Source of the DNA: Oreocharis arfaki
Lineage: Eukaryota; Chordata; Aves; Passeriformes; Paramythiidae
Reading direction: 5' to 3'
NCBI GenBank assembly: GCA_013398015.1
Contig: VZRR01012431.1
Span: 171,506-235,505 of the forward strand
DNA: 64,000 bases
Positions within the stretch are counted from its first letter, which is position 1. Each line of letters opens with the position of its first letter. Below the pieces are notes generated by a model, which did not search any database, was not told the DNA's origin, and worked only from the letters and a program-made list of their open reading frames with translations. Position numbers and translations under genes: made by a program. Of the stretch, positions 49,901-62,600 are shown one piece after another.

Positions 49901-52900
49901 TGAAAGTGCAGACCTGGGTCTGTGTGAAAGGCACCAGGTCCTTTTCAGTGATGCTCTTTACATCCCCAGCCCACAGGAGCAGCCCCAGAGCCCTTTTTGA
50001 TGTTTGCCAGCTGTTCCACAGCAGTCCTTACAACAAAAGCAGCGAGGAATCGGTCCCTGCTTGGGGATGTTCTTGAGGGAGGGTGGGATCCCTTTCCCTC
50101 TGACTCCATTCCAGCACACACAGAAAATGGGAATTTGGTGTTGTTTCAAATGCAAGAAATACTTGGGTGTGGCAAATATTTGTACCCCAAACGCACGGTG
50201 TCCTCTGTGCCTGGGTCAGCTGGTACCCTGAGCTGAGGATAATGAAGTATTTCTCTGATTTTGATGAGTACTTTTTCCTTGATAATACTGCTTTTTTTTT
50301 TTTCCCAAATAACCCTGAATCCCCGTTGTTGCAGGGGAACCCAGCGCCCCCAAGCTGGAAGGGCACATAGGAGAGGATGGGAACTCCATCAAAGTGAACG
50401 TCATCAAGCAGGACGATGGTGGCTCCCCCATCAGGCACTACCTGATCAAGTACAAAGCTGTAAGTGTGGCACAGTCCGGGCTGCTCCGGGCTCACGGGGC
50501 TCTTGGAGGGGGTGAATTTAAGAAAGAAATCTCTTGTCACTCAGCTGGTTTAAATCTGACATGCTGAGATATGAAAGAGCGCTTCTGCAGGGCAGAGAGG
50601 AGCAGAATTTGCAGCTTTTGCCCTCTGAAAATAGTTTAGTGATGGGGCGGAGATGAGAGGAGGAAGTGGGGGGATTTCTTCTCACGAAACAGGGTTCTGA
50701 GCAGGAGAGAGGCTGCTTTGGCATCTCATCCTCTCCACCCAACAGCGCGGGAGGGTTTCACTGAATCCCAGAGTAGCTGGGGTTGGAGGGAGCTCCGGAG
50801 ATGCCCCAGCGCAGCCCCCTGCCAAGGCCGGGCACGCGCAGGTGGGTTCGGGACGTCTCCAGAGAGTGAAACTCGCCCTGGGTGCCAGCCCCGGTGCCGT
50901 GCCACCTCCACAGACAGCAATTCTGCTTCGCGTTGAGGTGGAGCTCGCTTGTGTTGGCGGCCGAGCAGAGCGCGGCCCGTCCCTGGCACCCCTCGGGGCC
51001 GCCGCCGTGGGGTGCCCCTCACGCCGTGTCCCCCCGCGTGTCCCCTCCCCGCAGAAGCACTCCTCGGAGTGGAAGCCGGAGATCCGGCTGCCGTCGGGCA
51101 GCGACCACGTCATGCTGAAGTCGCTGGACTGGAACGCCGACTACGAGGTGTACGTGGTAGCCGAGAACCAGCAGGGCAAGTCCAAGCCGGCGCACTACGC
51201 GTTCCGCACCTCGGCCCAGCCCACCGTCATCCCAGGTACCGCCGCCCCCGCCGCCGGCTCCGCTTCTCTCTCTTGCCGCCGAGCCGCCCCTAACGCGCCC
51301 CGGTAACCCCGGCAGCTCGCTTGCTTGAAGGCCGTTCTCTCGCCGTCGGTGCCCGCCGTGCGAAGCGCGGGGGTTTGGCTGCGTACATACCCGTGGCAGG
51401 CATGTACGGCGCTGGTGGGAGCGCTCCCCCGGCAAATCCCTGCCCTGCTGTCCCCAGGGGATGCTGGCTCTCCTCGTGTCGGGTGGGGGGAAAGCAGCGG
51501 GGAGGAAAAGCTTTCTGCGGGCAGGAAGCGAAATTCACGTTTTAAGCTCGAGCGGACCTTACGGCTCTGCAGGGTGATGCTTTTCGCAAGGCGGATTTCC
51601 CCCCCCCTCCGCCAAATCTCCCTCCCTGCTTGTTTGTCCGTCTTTGGAGGAGTAAAGGCATCAGGAGTTTGCTGGCAGTTGGGAGAGGAGGCAGTGAAAA
51701 TCTTCCTCTGAGCGTTTTTCAATTCAAGTTACCAAATGGCAGTAATTTTCAAACAGCAACGCTTGCATGTTGGGGAGGGCATTAGGGAAAAATAACTCAG
51801 AAGCTTTAGGGTGCTGCTGGAAGCTCTTAAGACAGGCTGTACTTGTTAGTGTGCTCAAAAAGCGAGGGATAAGGACAATTACTGCAAAAGCCAAGCAGAA
51901 CTATCGGCTGGGAAACTGGAATTGAGCAGTTTGTGGCAATCTGTTGAAAGGACAGTTAGGGTTTCTTTTCTACATGTGGACATTTAAAAAAGGGAGGGGG
52001 AAAACCCACACAGAGCAACCAGAACTTGAGGAGGGGATTGCTGGAGTAGCTGTAAATTAAAGTTGTGGTGGTTAAAAGCAGAGGGATGCTGAGTCAAGTC
52101 CTCCCTGCACCTCCAGGGTTGGTGCTGCCAGTCCATGCTGAGGGAATTTAGTTGATTTCATTCTGTTTCATGTTTTTTCTTGAAACCAGAGAGTTTCCTT
52201 CAGTCTTCCCCTGAGAATTCAGTCCCTGCCCTGCTCCCCTGTGCCCATTCCCTGGCTGAAGGAAACAGCTCAGACCTTGTGGCAGTGCTGAAATCCCCCT
52301 TGGCTGAGGCAGATCACGTTGTTGAGCACAGAAATGGGTGACTTTGGGCTGGAAAATGGGACTGGCAGTGAGGAGGGAGATGGGGCAAAGGAGAGACTGG
52401 GGGGTGCTTGAACAGGGCGTAGTTTTGGTTGGAAGGACCCTCAGTAACTCATTAAGCAACTCACCCTGTGATTCTCATTTCCAACAGCTCTAATCCTTGC
52501 TCCCCCTCTGAGCCCTTTAAATCCATTGGTAACACGTGCAGGAACCCTCTAAAAAATGGGGGAAACCCCAGTTTGTTATCAGAGGTGAAACCTCCCTGGC
52601 CTCTCTGAAGTTATTCCTTGCTTAGCTTGGTGTGAAGCACAGGAGGAGCCGGGATCTGAGGCTGCCACTCCAGTGTTGCCCTTGGAAAAGCAGTTTTGGG
52701 GAGTGCAGGGTTGCCCCAGCAGCTGGAATTCAGCTGGTCCTCAGGAAGTGCTGTGTCCCTGTGCAGTGACATGGTTATTGCTGGGTTTGGGACTCTTTCT
52801 CCAGGGTTTTTGTCATTTTGGCCTTCCAAGGTGTTCCCTGATCCCCAAGCTGATAACACTGAGGAAAATATTTCCAGGGACAGGTTGTTTTTGTCTGTGC

Positions 52901-53652
52901 TGTGCAGCCCCGCAGGTTTCGTTGCCAAACTGCAGCAGGAGGAGGCTCTGTGTGTTCCTTTCCTTTTCTTGCTGTTTCCTTGGCATTTCTCTGTTTTTAT
53001 CTCAGGATGAGCTGTGCAGGAGTCAGGGCCAGTGCTGTAACACAGCATTGCTGTGCCTGACAGCAATCACCAGGGATTCCCTGCAGTAAAATGGGCATTT
53101 ATCGTGTAGAGTCCTTGGTTCCCCCTCACCTGTGCAGATGCCTCAGGGTGGCTGGAAGAATAAGGGTGTTATTTTCAGAAATAATAATAACACTCATACT
53201 GGCACTGGAGTGGCTGCCAGGCAGCTGGGAGGCTGAGTGGCAGAGTCAGAGCGTTCCTGAGACCTCGGTGCTCCCTCAGGCTAGTGCGGATCTGTTATCC
53301 AGGCTTTGGGGAAGGGCTTGGACAGGCAGGTGGATTCTCTGCTGCACCAAAGCTTTTCTTGTTTTCCTTTTCTCCCTGTGCAGAGGCAGCGTTGTCCTCT
53401 CACACACCACACACCCATCTCCCTGTGTTTCTCGCCCAGCCCCTTCTGTCCCGTCATTTTTAATCTCATCTGCTTGCAAACCCCACCCACCCTGCCTTGG
53501 ACCCTGCTCTGCAGCTTCGGGCTTTGCTGAGCTTCTGACCCTTTTGTGGTGAATGTGCTGCTCCTGGAACCCTGAGCCATTTTGATTTACGAGATTAGAT
53601 AAACCTTTGATTCTTATGTTTTCTGTATTTATGACCTAATTTTTTTTATCTA

Positions 53653-53697
<45 letters not shown>

Positions 53698-56600
53698 CTT
53701 CCTCTCTTCCTTTCTTTCCCCCTCCCTCTCCCTTTTTCCCCCTGGCTCCTTTCCTATGTCTGTCATCCATGGTCACCTTGGATCTCACGGGAAACATCCA
53801 CGCTTGCCACATGCACCAAATTTGTTTTTAAAACAACCACATTCCCCCCTCCTGGGAACCACTGTCTGGCACCTGCAGCGACCTTGGGAAGTCCATCAGC
53901 ATCGTCCTCCTTTGTCTCATTGCTTCTTTCTGCAGTGACTCTGCTTTTGCTCTGTTAGAAACTTAAAAAAAAAAAAAAAAGAGTCAAATAAAGCAATATT
54001 TGCTTGGGAAGGCCTGGGTCCCAGCAAGGTGTGAAAGGAGATAACTTTGCTTCAGAGGATCGTGTCAGTTCAGAGGAAAAAAAAAAAAAAAAGAAACAAA
54101 CACAGAACACTTTAAAAAATGTTTAATTGAAAGAGTCAGTATTTTGTAACAAGGAAAAAAGGTTTAAGCCAAGTTTTTTTTGTTACTTGTAATGAATTTG
54201 CCCTTTTAAATGGATGGAAAGAAAGATTTTTTTTTTGGTGTGTTGTTTGCTTGCTGTTTTCATCAAAGGAAGGTGCAATGTTGAAAGCCTTTAAGATCCT
54301 GCTTTTTACTGATTTCTCTGCACATCTGGTGCTGATCTTGTGCAAAAGGAGGCCCCATCCACAAACCCAAACCCACAGACTGTAAAAAGAAAGAGAAGAT
54401 TTGTCAGAGACCATCCTGCTGGTTGCCCAGATCAAAGTCTCTGGGGGCTTTTGCATGTGGATTCGAATGTCTGCAAGGTTTTCCTGCTGTGCTGCTCTGA
54501 CTATAAACATCTGCTGGGAATCACACTGGGGGCACTGCTGCTTTTCCTTCTTCTCGTGGTCGAGTCCTTGTCGCTCCCTCGTGTGCAGATTCCTCCTGGC
54601 CCACAGCGGAGCTGGGCAGGCACAGCCCATGGACACACAAATTTCCAGTGCTTCTCTGACATTCCCTGGTTTTCCACTGCTGTGTCATCACTGAGAGATC
54701 CCTTTCCTTGCTGTTCTAACAGAAAAATCTTAGCTTGGATCGAGTTACCTGACCAGCAAAATTATTATTACTGATCCTTAATAATATTCTTGGTTAACTG
54801 TGCGTGTGGCAGGATTAACCCATGGTCTAAACTGCAGTAGAACCATCTTTGTTAGCAAATTCTGGGAATTGCCTTGAACAAACTTCAGATGACTTTTTTC
54901 TTTGTTTCTTTAAAAAAACCCCATAACTCCCCACCCCAAAGAAAACACCACAAAAAACAACCCAGCAACAACAACCTCAATGAATTCTTTGGGATAGGAA
55001 ACCCATTGGGATAGGAAATCCACTGGGATAGGAAATCCATTGGGATAGGAAATCCATCTCCTCTGATGCTCTCCTGAAACCTGGGGGTCTTTCCCTTGTT
55101 GAAGTGTCTGTCCAGTGTCTCAAACCCTCTCAGCTGAGTGGGGTTCATCTTCTTGACAAAATTCTCAAGGGACAAACAAAATCCTGCCCTCACTCTGTCT
55201 GACTCTGCCTTTTGTGCTCTGCTGTTTGTTCAGACCTTGTTCCTTATGAGCTGTGAACTTTTCTGTCTGAATTGTAAATGAAAACTCAAACCTGTGGATT
55301 TCTTTTGTCTTTTACAAAAACCCCTCATTTCCAGTGTTCTAGAGTGTGGACACTTCGTTAGAGCCTTGGGGTTTACTGAAGTGCAGCAAAGTAATCCTAA
55401 TACTAAAAAATGGTGTGAGTTCCCCTCTAACTGGATTAATTGAGTCCATTTGTAGATCTGGGATCAGCTTTTTGTGGGTTTCCCCTTATCCACAGAGGGG
55501 GGTCACTGCCTGAGGCTGAGATGTTTCTCACCAAAATCACAATTATTACATTTACCTTTATAACCTTGCACGGTGTGGAGAGAGGAGAGAGCAGCACCTG
55601 TGGAGCTGGTTCTGTCCCAGGAGAGGGGTCTAGGGCAGGGGAGGATTCTCTGTGGCAGAGCCCTGACAGGCAGCTGGAGAGATCATTTATGTGGCTGAAA
55701 TTAATGCCATACCCAACAGCGAACAGGAACCCACCAGCACGGAATATATTCCAAAAGTGCTTCCTTCTGTTTGTGAAAATAAGGAGCAGAACTGGGGTTT
55801 TTTAACCACTGACTTGTGCAGATTTGTAACACACCAGGTCCCAGAGATCTGTCAGAGCCTTGGGGTCTCATGTCCAAGGCCCCAGGCCTTGATGCGAGTA
55901 AAATAAAATTTAAGAAGAGTTTTTAGAAAAGCCAGCTCAGAGAGGAGGCAGAGGTGCAGGTCTGGAAGCAGAAGATGCTCAGACACTGGGATTTTCATGC
56001 CACAGGCACCGGCAGCTCCCATGTGTGGGTGAGGGGTTGCAGAGCCTTGCAGGATCTGCAGGATTCCCACGGATTGTTGAAGCCCCTCCACGTTCTCAGA
56101 GTTGTTTGTCAGAGCGTTGTTTGGCTGCCCTCACGGACAGGAATGCTTTGGGAACGCCCTGCTCCAGCAAGAGCAGCTGCAGGTGTCTGCAAGTCCAAGG
56201 TTCTGGGGCATAAACAGAAGGTTTTATCTAAAAGGTTTTAAAAACAAGTTCTCCTGCCTCTTGGAGCTGCTGGAGTAGGGGGGTGCAGCCGGGGCAGGGT
56301 TGGTTTACTCCAGAACAGAGGATTTTGTTGTCACTCTCTGTGTTCAGCCTGGAGAAGAGAAGCTTTGGGGTGACCTAAATGCCCCTTCCAGGACCTGAAG
56401 GAGCTGACAGGAGAAATGGAGAGGGACCATTTGCAAAGGATGGAGGGACAGGGCAAGGGGGAATGGCTTCAAACTGACCGAGGGCAGGGTTAGGTGGGAT
56501 CTTGGGAAGGAATTCTTCCCTGTGAAGGTGGGGAAGGGCTGGGATGGAATTCCCAGAGCAGCTGTGGCTGCATCCTGGATCCCTGGAAGTGTCCAAGGCC

Positions 56601-59600
56601 AGGTTGGATGGGGCTTGGAGCACCTTGGGATAGTGGAGGGTGTCCCTGCCATGGCAGGGGTGGCACTGGATGGGATTTAAGGTCCCTTCCACCCCAAACC
56701 GTTCCATGATTCCACGAGAGTCCCTTTTTCCTCCCTGGGAAGGGAGTCAGTCGTAGGAAAACAGCAGGGCTGGAAGGAGCTCTGAGGCCACAATCCAGCA
56801 GGAGTTTGGGAAATCCCCCTGGCCCTGTCCTGAGGGAAGGCTCCCCGGGTGCTGTGTGCTCCTGGAAACAAGCCCAGGTGGTGAAAGCTGCGCTTCTGTC
56901 GCTGGCAGAGCCGGTGGCCCTGGGACAGAAGGGTCCTTGTGAGCTGGGCAGTGTGGGAGGGAGCAGCTCTGTGAAACCTCGTGCAAAGGAAACTTAAACG
57001 TGTGCAAATGAAAGTCATTGGCATCCCCTGAGAGCAGAGCTTCTCGCCTGGGTTTTGTTTCTGGATGCACCAAATGGATTTTTATTTGTTTTGTTCGTTC
57101 TTCTTTCTTTTGCCAAATCCCGTAGGGTCTTCGAAATGCCTGGAGTCCCCCCCTGCTTCTCTCCATCCCTTTTTGTCTCTTTGTCTGCCTGTGCCTGAAC
57201 ATTCTCTAGCTGAGACCCCGCTAGGAAGCCACAGCTGAGCTCTCTCTGACAGGGCAGTTTTTGTACGGAGAGTAAAACTGATGGGTGATTTTGCTGTGCA
57301 CTGTAAATGAGGGTGATTAGAAAAGCCAGTCTTGCAGGAAGCTCATTTTCCATTGGAAAACATAATTTGTAATTAATAAATTCTTCACTTCTTTAGAATT
57401 AAGGACTCCAGAAGTTCTTTAATGGTTTGCGTTTCCTTATTTAACCGGTGGAAATGTTATTCCTCTTAGTCCTGAGAATGGCAGAAGGGGATTAATGGAA
57501 GGGTTGGATGTGCTCTGGATCAGGTCAGAAATGTCCAACATCTTTTTATTACATTTATTTCATACCCAGTGTGAGCAGCTGCTGCTCCACAGCCCATTTA
57601 TTTATCCATTTCCTTTGTACACAGAATTGTTTTAGGCCCCAGCAAACCCTTTAGGCATGTCTAAATATTAGTTTCATTAAATACAACATAAATCCAGCTA
57701 CAGGATGGAGGGAATGGTTCTTGAAAGTATTTGCAGATCAATTTAATTTAATCAGATGGGACAGTCTGTGAAAAGAATAATCCCCACTATGATTCCTGCA
57801 CTTTATAGCAACAGCAAAGTTCCTTTAAAAGGAGAAAGAAAGGCAGCACCAAGAGCCTCCCAAGTTCCTGGGGTCGCTTGCCCTGCTTCTCCCCACCTCC
57901 ATCCTCCTCCTCCCGGGGCAGAGCAGCAGGGCAGGGTGTGGAGGGGAGGGTGGCACCTGCTCAGGGCTCTCCTTGGGTGTTTGGGGGAACAGGGGGGTCT
58001 GTGGCTGTCACAGCAGGAATTTGGGGGGCTGACAGCTCCTGGAAAAGCTTTGGCGGCGGGGAGGAGAGGAAGCAAAGAGCAGGGCTCTGGTGTGAGTGGA
58101 ATTTTCCAGAAGGGGGAAATTCCAGCTCCCTCCAGCTCTGGAGGCACCCAGGGAACTCTGATCCCGTGATCCTGCCTGGGATGCTCCCCTTGGCTCACCT
58201 TTAGGGGCCTGCCGAGGAGCCCCTTCCCAGAGAGGGGATGTGGATGGGGAGTGGGACACAGCTCCAGGGGCTGACGCGAGCAGGGGCACATCAGTTATGG
58301 AATAATCCAGGCAAGGGTCCTGAACACGTTAAAAGAGGGAAAATCCGTGCCCTCCTCACTCCCTGCAGGCATCAGAGGGTGATTAATTCATGTAATTGTG
58401 CAGCTTGCTGGCAGGGGCTGGGCTGTGGGACGATGTTCTGCTGACCAGGGCCTGGACTCGTGATCCCAGTGTCACTCAGGTGCCTCAGAGTGGCCTTTCT
58501 GTGCTTTTCCTGCTGGAATCTGCATCCCTTGATCCATCTCGGGGTCACAGGATGAAACACCACCTCTCTGCCTGGAGCCCTGGGAAAGTCAACATTAATA
58601 GGGATGAGGGGATAAAGGGGCTGGGGGGTTCTGCAAAGCAAAGATTCCAAGGGTTTGGGGTTCCACGGGCTGTGGTGGTGAGAGCCTGGGGAGCCATGAA
58701 CACATTCTGGAGAGCTGGGTCTCACCTGAGCTCCAGGGAGGGGTTTAACTCAGTTTCACCCCCTCGGGGGCTCACCGGCACTGAGCATCGCCCAGTGTTT
58801 TGTATCCCACCAGGAAAAGTCCTGCTGCAGAGTCTGGCCTTCGCTTCCACTGGTCCTTGGGCCAGGCTGGCAGTGCCAGAGCCACTCTGGACCTTCCTCT
58901 TGAGGAGGAGGAGGTGGGGGAGCAGGAGCCCTGCTGGGGGTGTGCGCAGCAGGAGGGGATTCTGCAGTTTGCTTCCCAGGCTTTGTCCCAGCAGGGATGG
59001 GAAAAGCCCCATCAGGTCCATCCTTTCAGGGAGATTGTCTGTAGGAAAAAGCCCTGGTTATTGCACAGGGCTGCCAGAGGGAGGGTGGCCTTCCTCAAAG
59101 CGACTCGAGTGCAGCCAGATCGGAGCCCTGACACCCCCAGTGTTTAACCCGAACGCCTTCTCTCTTCTCTCCCTCGGTCTCTGAAGCCAGCACTAGCCCT
59201 GCCTCGGGCCTGGGCACTGCTGCCATCATTGGCATCCTCGTGGTGGTCTTCGTGGCGCTGCTGGTGGCCGTGGACGTCACCTGCTACTTCCTGAACAAGT
59301 GCGGGCTGCTCATGTGCATCGCCGTCAACCTGTGCGGCAAATCCGGCCCGGGGGCCAAGGGCAAGGACATGGAGGAGGGGAAAGCGGCCTTCTCGTGAGT
59401 ACTGCCCCTGACATCCCTCCCTCCGTGCTCAGCTCACGGAAAAGGAGCTGCCTCAGGGAGCTGGGGTCCCTCGTCTCTGTGGGGAGGGTGCTGGGCTTTT
59501 GCTTTGTGCTTCCAGGAAGGTGTTCAGTCTGGAGTTGTTCCTCTGGCTTTTTGTCTCATTCCTGTTGGTGGCCATCAGATGGGTGCCCCCAGTGCTGGAC

Positions 59601-62600
59601 ACCTCAGTGCTGGACATGCCAGTGCTGGACACCCCAGTGCTGGACACCCCAGTGCTGGACTCCACGCCGGAGCTGTGTGCTGGGCAGTTCTGCACGGAGG
59701 AGTGACCCCAAGGAGCGCTCCCCGCTCAGCCCCGCGTGTCTGTCTCTCACTGTGGACGTTTGCAGGCTGTCTTTGCAGGAGGAGCCCATCCCTCCCCATG
59801 CCATTCCCTCGTTACAGGAAGGATGAGTCCAAGGAGCCCATCGTGGAGGTGCGGACGGAGGAGGAGAGGACCCCCAACCACGATGGGGGGAAGCACACGG
59901 AGCCCAACGAGACCACCCCGCTGACAGAGCCAGAGTATGTGGCCTTAGGCAGCCCTAGCACAGGGTCACTGCATTGCCCTCAGCTGCCCTAACCCCCCAG
60001 GAGCACAAGTTAGGGCAGGAAGAGAGGAAGAAAGGTAAAATCTCCGCATGCCAGTGAGGAAGTGCCTCCGCTCAAGCGTCAGTGGCTCCTGTTTGCAGCA
60101 CTGGAGGGGAAAGGGGAAGGAAGCAGTGAAGCTCTGCCAGTCTGTCCAGTGTGGAGGTCCAGCACTGTGCAGGGTCACTGCGAAGGATCCAGAGCAAAAT
60201 CAGCCCCAGCTGGCAGCAAGCCCTGTCCCAGCAGTGCTGGGTGAGAGCCTGAACCCGTGGGGAGAGATCCTCCCCAGGAGCTGGGCCCTGGAGTCACGGC
60301 AAGGCTGAGCATTCTGAGAGAGAGCAGAGCTGAACTGGGGCCTGAGTCTGCATTAATGTGCATGGGAGAAAAGGAATTGAGGTTTGATGAGGGCTCTGCA
60401 GGCCTTCAGACAAACCTGCACTAGAGGGACAGGACAAGGTGAGGGGCTGGATTTGGGGTGCCACGCTGGGGCCATGTTGTGTTGGTGACAGGTGGCACAG
60501 GGCTGCAGGCTCAGGGAGCTGGCAGAGAGCTGCCTGGTGAGGTCGGGGACAGAGGCTGAGAGGAGAGTTTTAGGCGAGGAGAGAAGAGCCTCTGCAAGCT
60601 GACAGGATCCCATTTGCCTCAGCCCAAACGCTGCACGTGAACAAGCCATTCCTGCAGGTCACGTCCTCTTGGCTTTTTCTCTCTCCCTGATTATCCTCAG
60701 CCATCCCAGCCTCGCTCCCTTTGCATGTGTGACCTCTGCACGTCTCTGCTCCTGAGTCCCTCTCCATGTCACGTGTGTGTGCTGTCCTCACTCTCCCTCT
60801 CTGCCCCCTCTCCCTGCTGTCGTTTCGGGGCTTCATTGTCTCTCTCTCTCTCTCTCTCTTCCTCTCTCTCTCGTCCCCGTGTCCCCCTCACAGGCACCCC
60901 GCCGACACCGCGGCCACCGTGGAGGACATGCTGCCTTCTGTCACCACGGGCACCACTAACTCTGACACTATCCCTGAACCCTTCGCCACTGCCCAGAACA
61001 GCCCCCCCAGCGAGACCACCACGCTGACCTCCAGCATTGCCCCGCCGGCCGCGGCCGCTCCCGACGCCAACGCCGCGGCCCCCGGCCAGGCCACCCCGGC
61101 CAAAGGCGCGGCCGCCGCCTCGGCGTCGTCGCCGCCGCCCTCCTCCGCCCCCAGAGTGGCCCCTCTTGTTGATCTCAGCGATACCCCCAGCTCTGCTCCG
61201 GCCACCAATAATTTGTCTTCAAGTGTCCTGCCGGGGCAGGCCGTGCTCAGCCCCAGCAGCGCGGCGGCCGACGCCGCCAAAGCCGGGAACAAGCCGGCCG
61301 CCCCCAGCCCTGCCAACCTCACGAGCCCTCCGGCTCCCTCGGAGCCCAAGCAGGAGGTGGCCAAGAGCCCCGAGAAGGAGCCTGTGCAGCCCAGCACAGT
61401 GAAGAGCCCAGCAGAGACCCCCAAGAACCCGAGCAACGTGAAGAGCGAGGCTGCCTTGGGCAGCGCCGCCAACCCCTCGCAGAACGAGGACTTTAAAATG
61501 GACGAAGGGACCTTCAAGCCACCAGACATTGATCTTGCAAAGGATGTTTTTGCAGCTCTTGGCACTGCTACTCCTCCTGCTGCCAGCGGGGCTGGTGGGC
61601 AAGCCCCCGAGCCTGCTGCTGCCGCTGCAGACAGCTCTGCCCCCGCTGCGCCCGCAAAGACCGAGTACGGCTGCCTTTACTCTTGTGTTGGTTGTGTGCT
61701 GTGTCCCTCGTGCCCTGGTGCTGTGCTGTGTCCTCTGTTGGGTGTTCTCTTGACTAATCTCACTGTTTCCTGAGCCAACTAACTCACCTGAGAGCCCACA
61801 GGGCTTGGCTTGAAAGGTGCCAGGAGGAGAGCGGGAGTAGGCTGTGCCAGGGAGGCAGAGGAAAGGAAGCTGGGGATTTGTCAGAAATGTGTTGTTCTTT
61901 AGGCTTTTGTGCGGCTTTGTCTGTCCTGGGTTATCCTTTCATGGACGAGAGCAGAAATAGTCCAGTTTGGTGTAGAAGGAAGAGCTTTCCCTCAGAGTGC
62001 TGAGGTCCTGCAGGTCAATGAGCACAACCCCCCCCAAATCCCATGTCCTGGCGGGTCAGAGGAGCCTCAGGACTCACTCGGTGTCAGGCTGGGCAGCAAC
62101 CCGTGCCCTGTGGAAGGGGGACAGCACTGGAACCTCTGGATGTGTCCCCAGGCTGGCAGGAGGCTGGGGCAGTGTGAGCCTGGCTGAGAGGGGCAGGAGA
62201 GTGGAAACAGCACCTGGGGGCTGGGGGAGGGTCCCAGCTGTGCTGCAGATGTTGGACTCTGGCTGGGCTGGCAGTTGTCACCTCTGAGGGTGGTCACCCC
62301 CCCTCCCACTTGCGAAAATGTCTGTGACAGAATTCCCGCCTTCCGTGTTCCCCTTCCTGCAGCTTCCTGGGCAATTCAGGACTGGCTTCCTGCAGGAACA
62401 CAGGAAAAACGGGATTGCTGCTAAATTGTCAGGCTCTGTGACCAGGGAGTTTGGGTTCTGCAGCTGTGTGAGTTTGTCCTGCTGCTCCTTTGTGCCCCGC
62501 TGCAGCTGAGCCCTGAGCCAACCCAGGGCAGGAGAAGCCAAAAAAAACCCAAAAAAGGTTAATCTAGAACTGAATGAACCAGGGTGGGGGAGCTGAGCTT

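Larger units (their letters stand above)
37871..50334 (+). other. NCAM1 intron 12 (muscle and AAG cassettes)
   Basis: This is a 12.46-kb intron between FN1 and FN2. It carries an N gap beside a CAGCC repeat, three mini-exons and a candidate AAG micro-exon (listed separately), an AAT run (39206-39234), a CR1 3' end (about 44106-44212) and a poly-A run (about 45577-45593). By eye I count at least seven TGCATG hexamers (40063, 41319, 42881, 45464, 45639, 46714, 47981), against about three expected by chance. I saw no independent gene. Confidence 0.8.
53959..59186 (+). other. GPI-exon 3' UTR and intron before exon 16
   Basis: This region acts as NCAM-120 3' UTR up to its poly(A) site and as intron for the transmembrane isoforms. 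It contains A-runs (53964-53980, about 54079-54092), a 17-nt tandem repeat (54991-55058), a second AATAAA (55902) and a long CR1 3' end (56344-56722). I found no further exon. The large ORF 58396-59184 has no domain signature and overlaps the exon 16 acceptor region only by chance. Confidence 0.75.

Noticed and set aside
37871..50334. Secreted-isoform (SEC) exon known in mammalian N-CAM in this intron
   Set aside because: I could not identify a stop-containing exon with confident splice sites and phase, so none is called.
58396..59184. 262-residue + strand ORF before exon 16
   Set aside because: It has no domain, no homology I recognise and no splice evidence. It is typical of GC-rich bird intron.
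59189..59190. Alternative AG acceptor four nt into exon 16
   Set aside because: Use of this AG shifts frame and loses the transmembrane segment. The upstream AG at 59185-59186 gives the known sequence.
59935..59992. Possible alternative C-terminus from unspliced exon 17
   Set aside because: Exon 17 to 18 or 19 splicing restores known N-CAM. The 18-residue extension has no known counterpart and could only arise by intron retention.
60888..61565. 225-residue minus-strand ORF
   Set aside because: It is antisense to exon 18. GC-rich Ala/Pro codons leave the opposite frame open.
61665..61773. Extension of exon 18 past its donor into a Cys-rich tail
   Set aside because: The donor GTACGG at 61665 followed by exon 19 restores the conserved C-terminus. 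The tail is intronic read-through.
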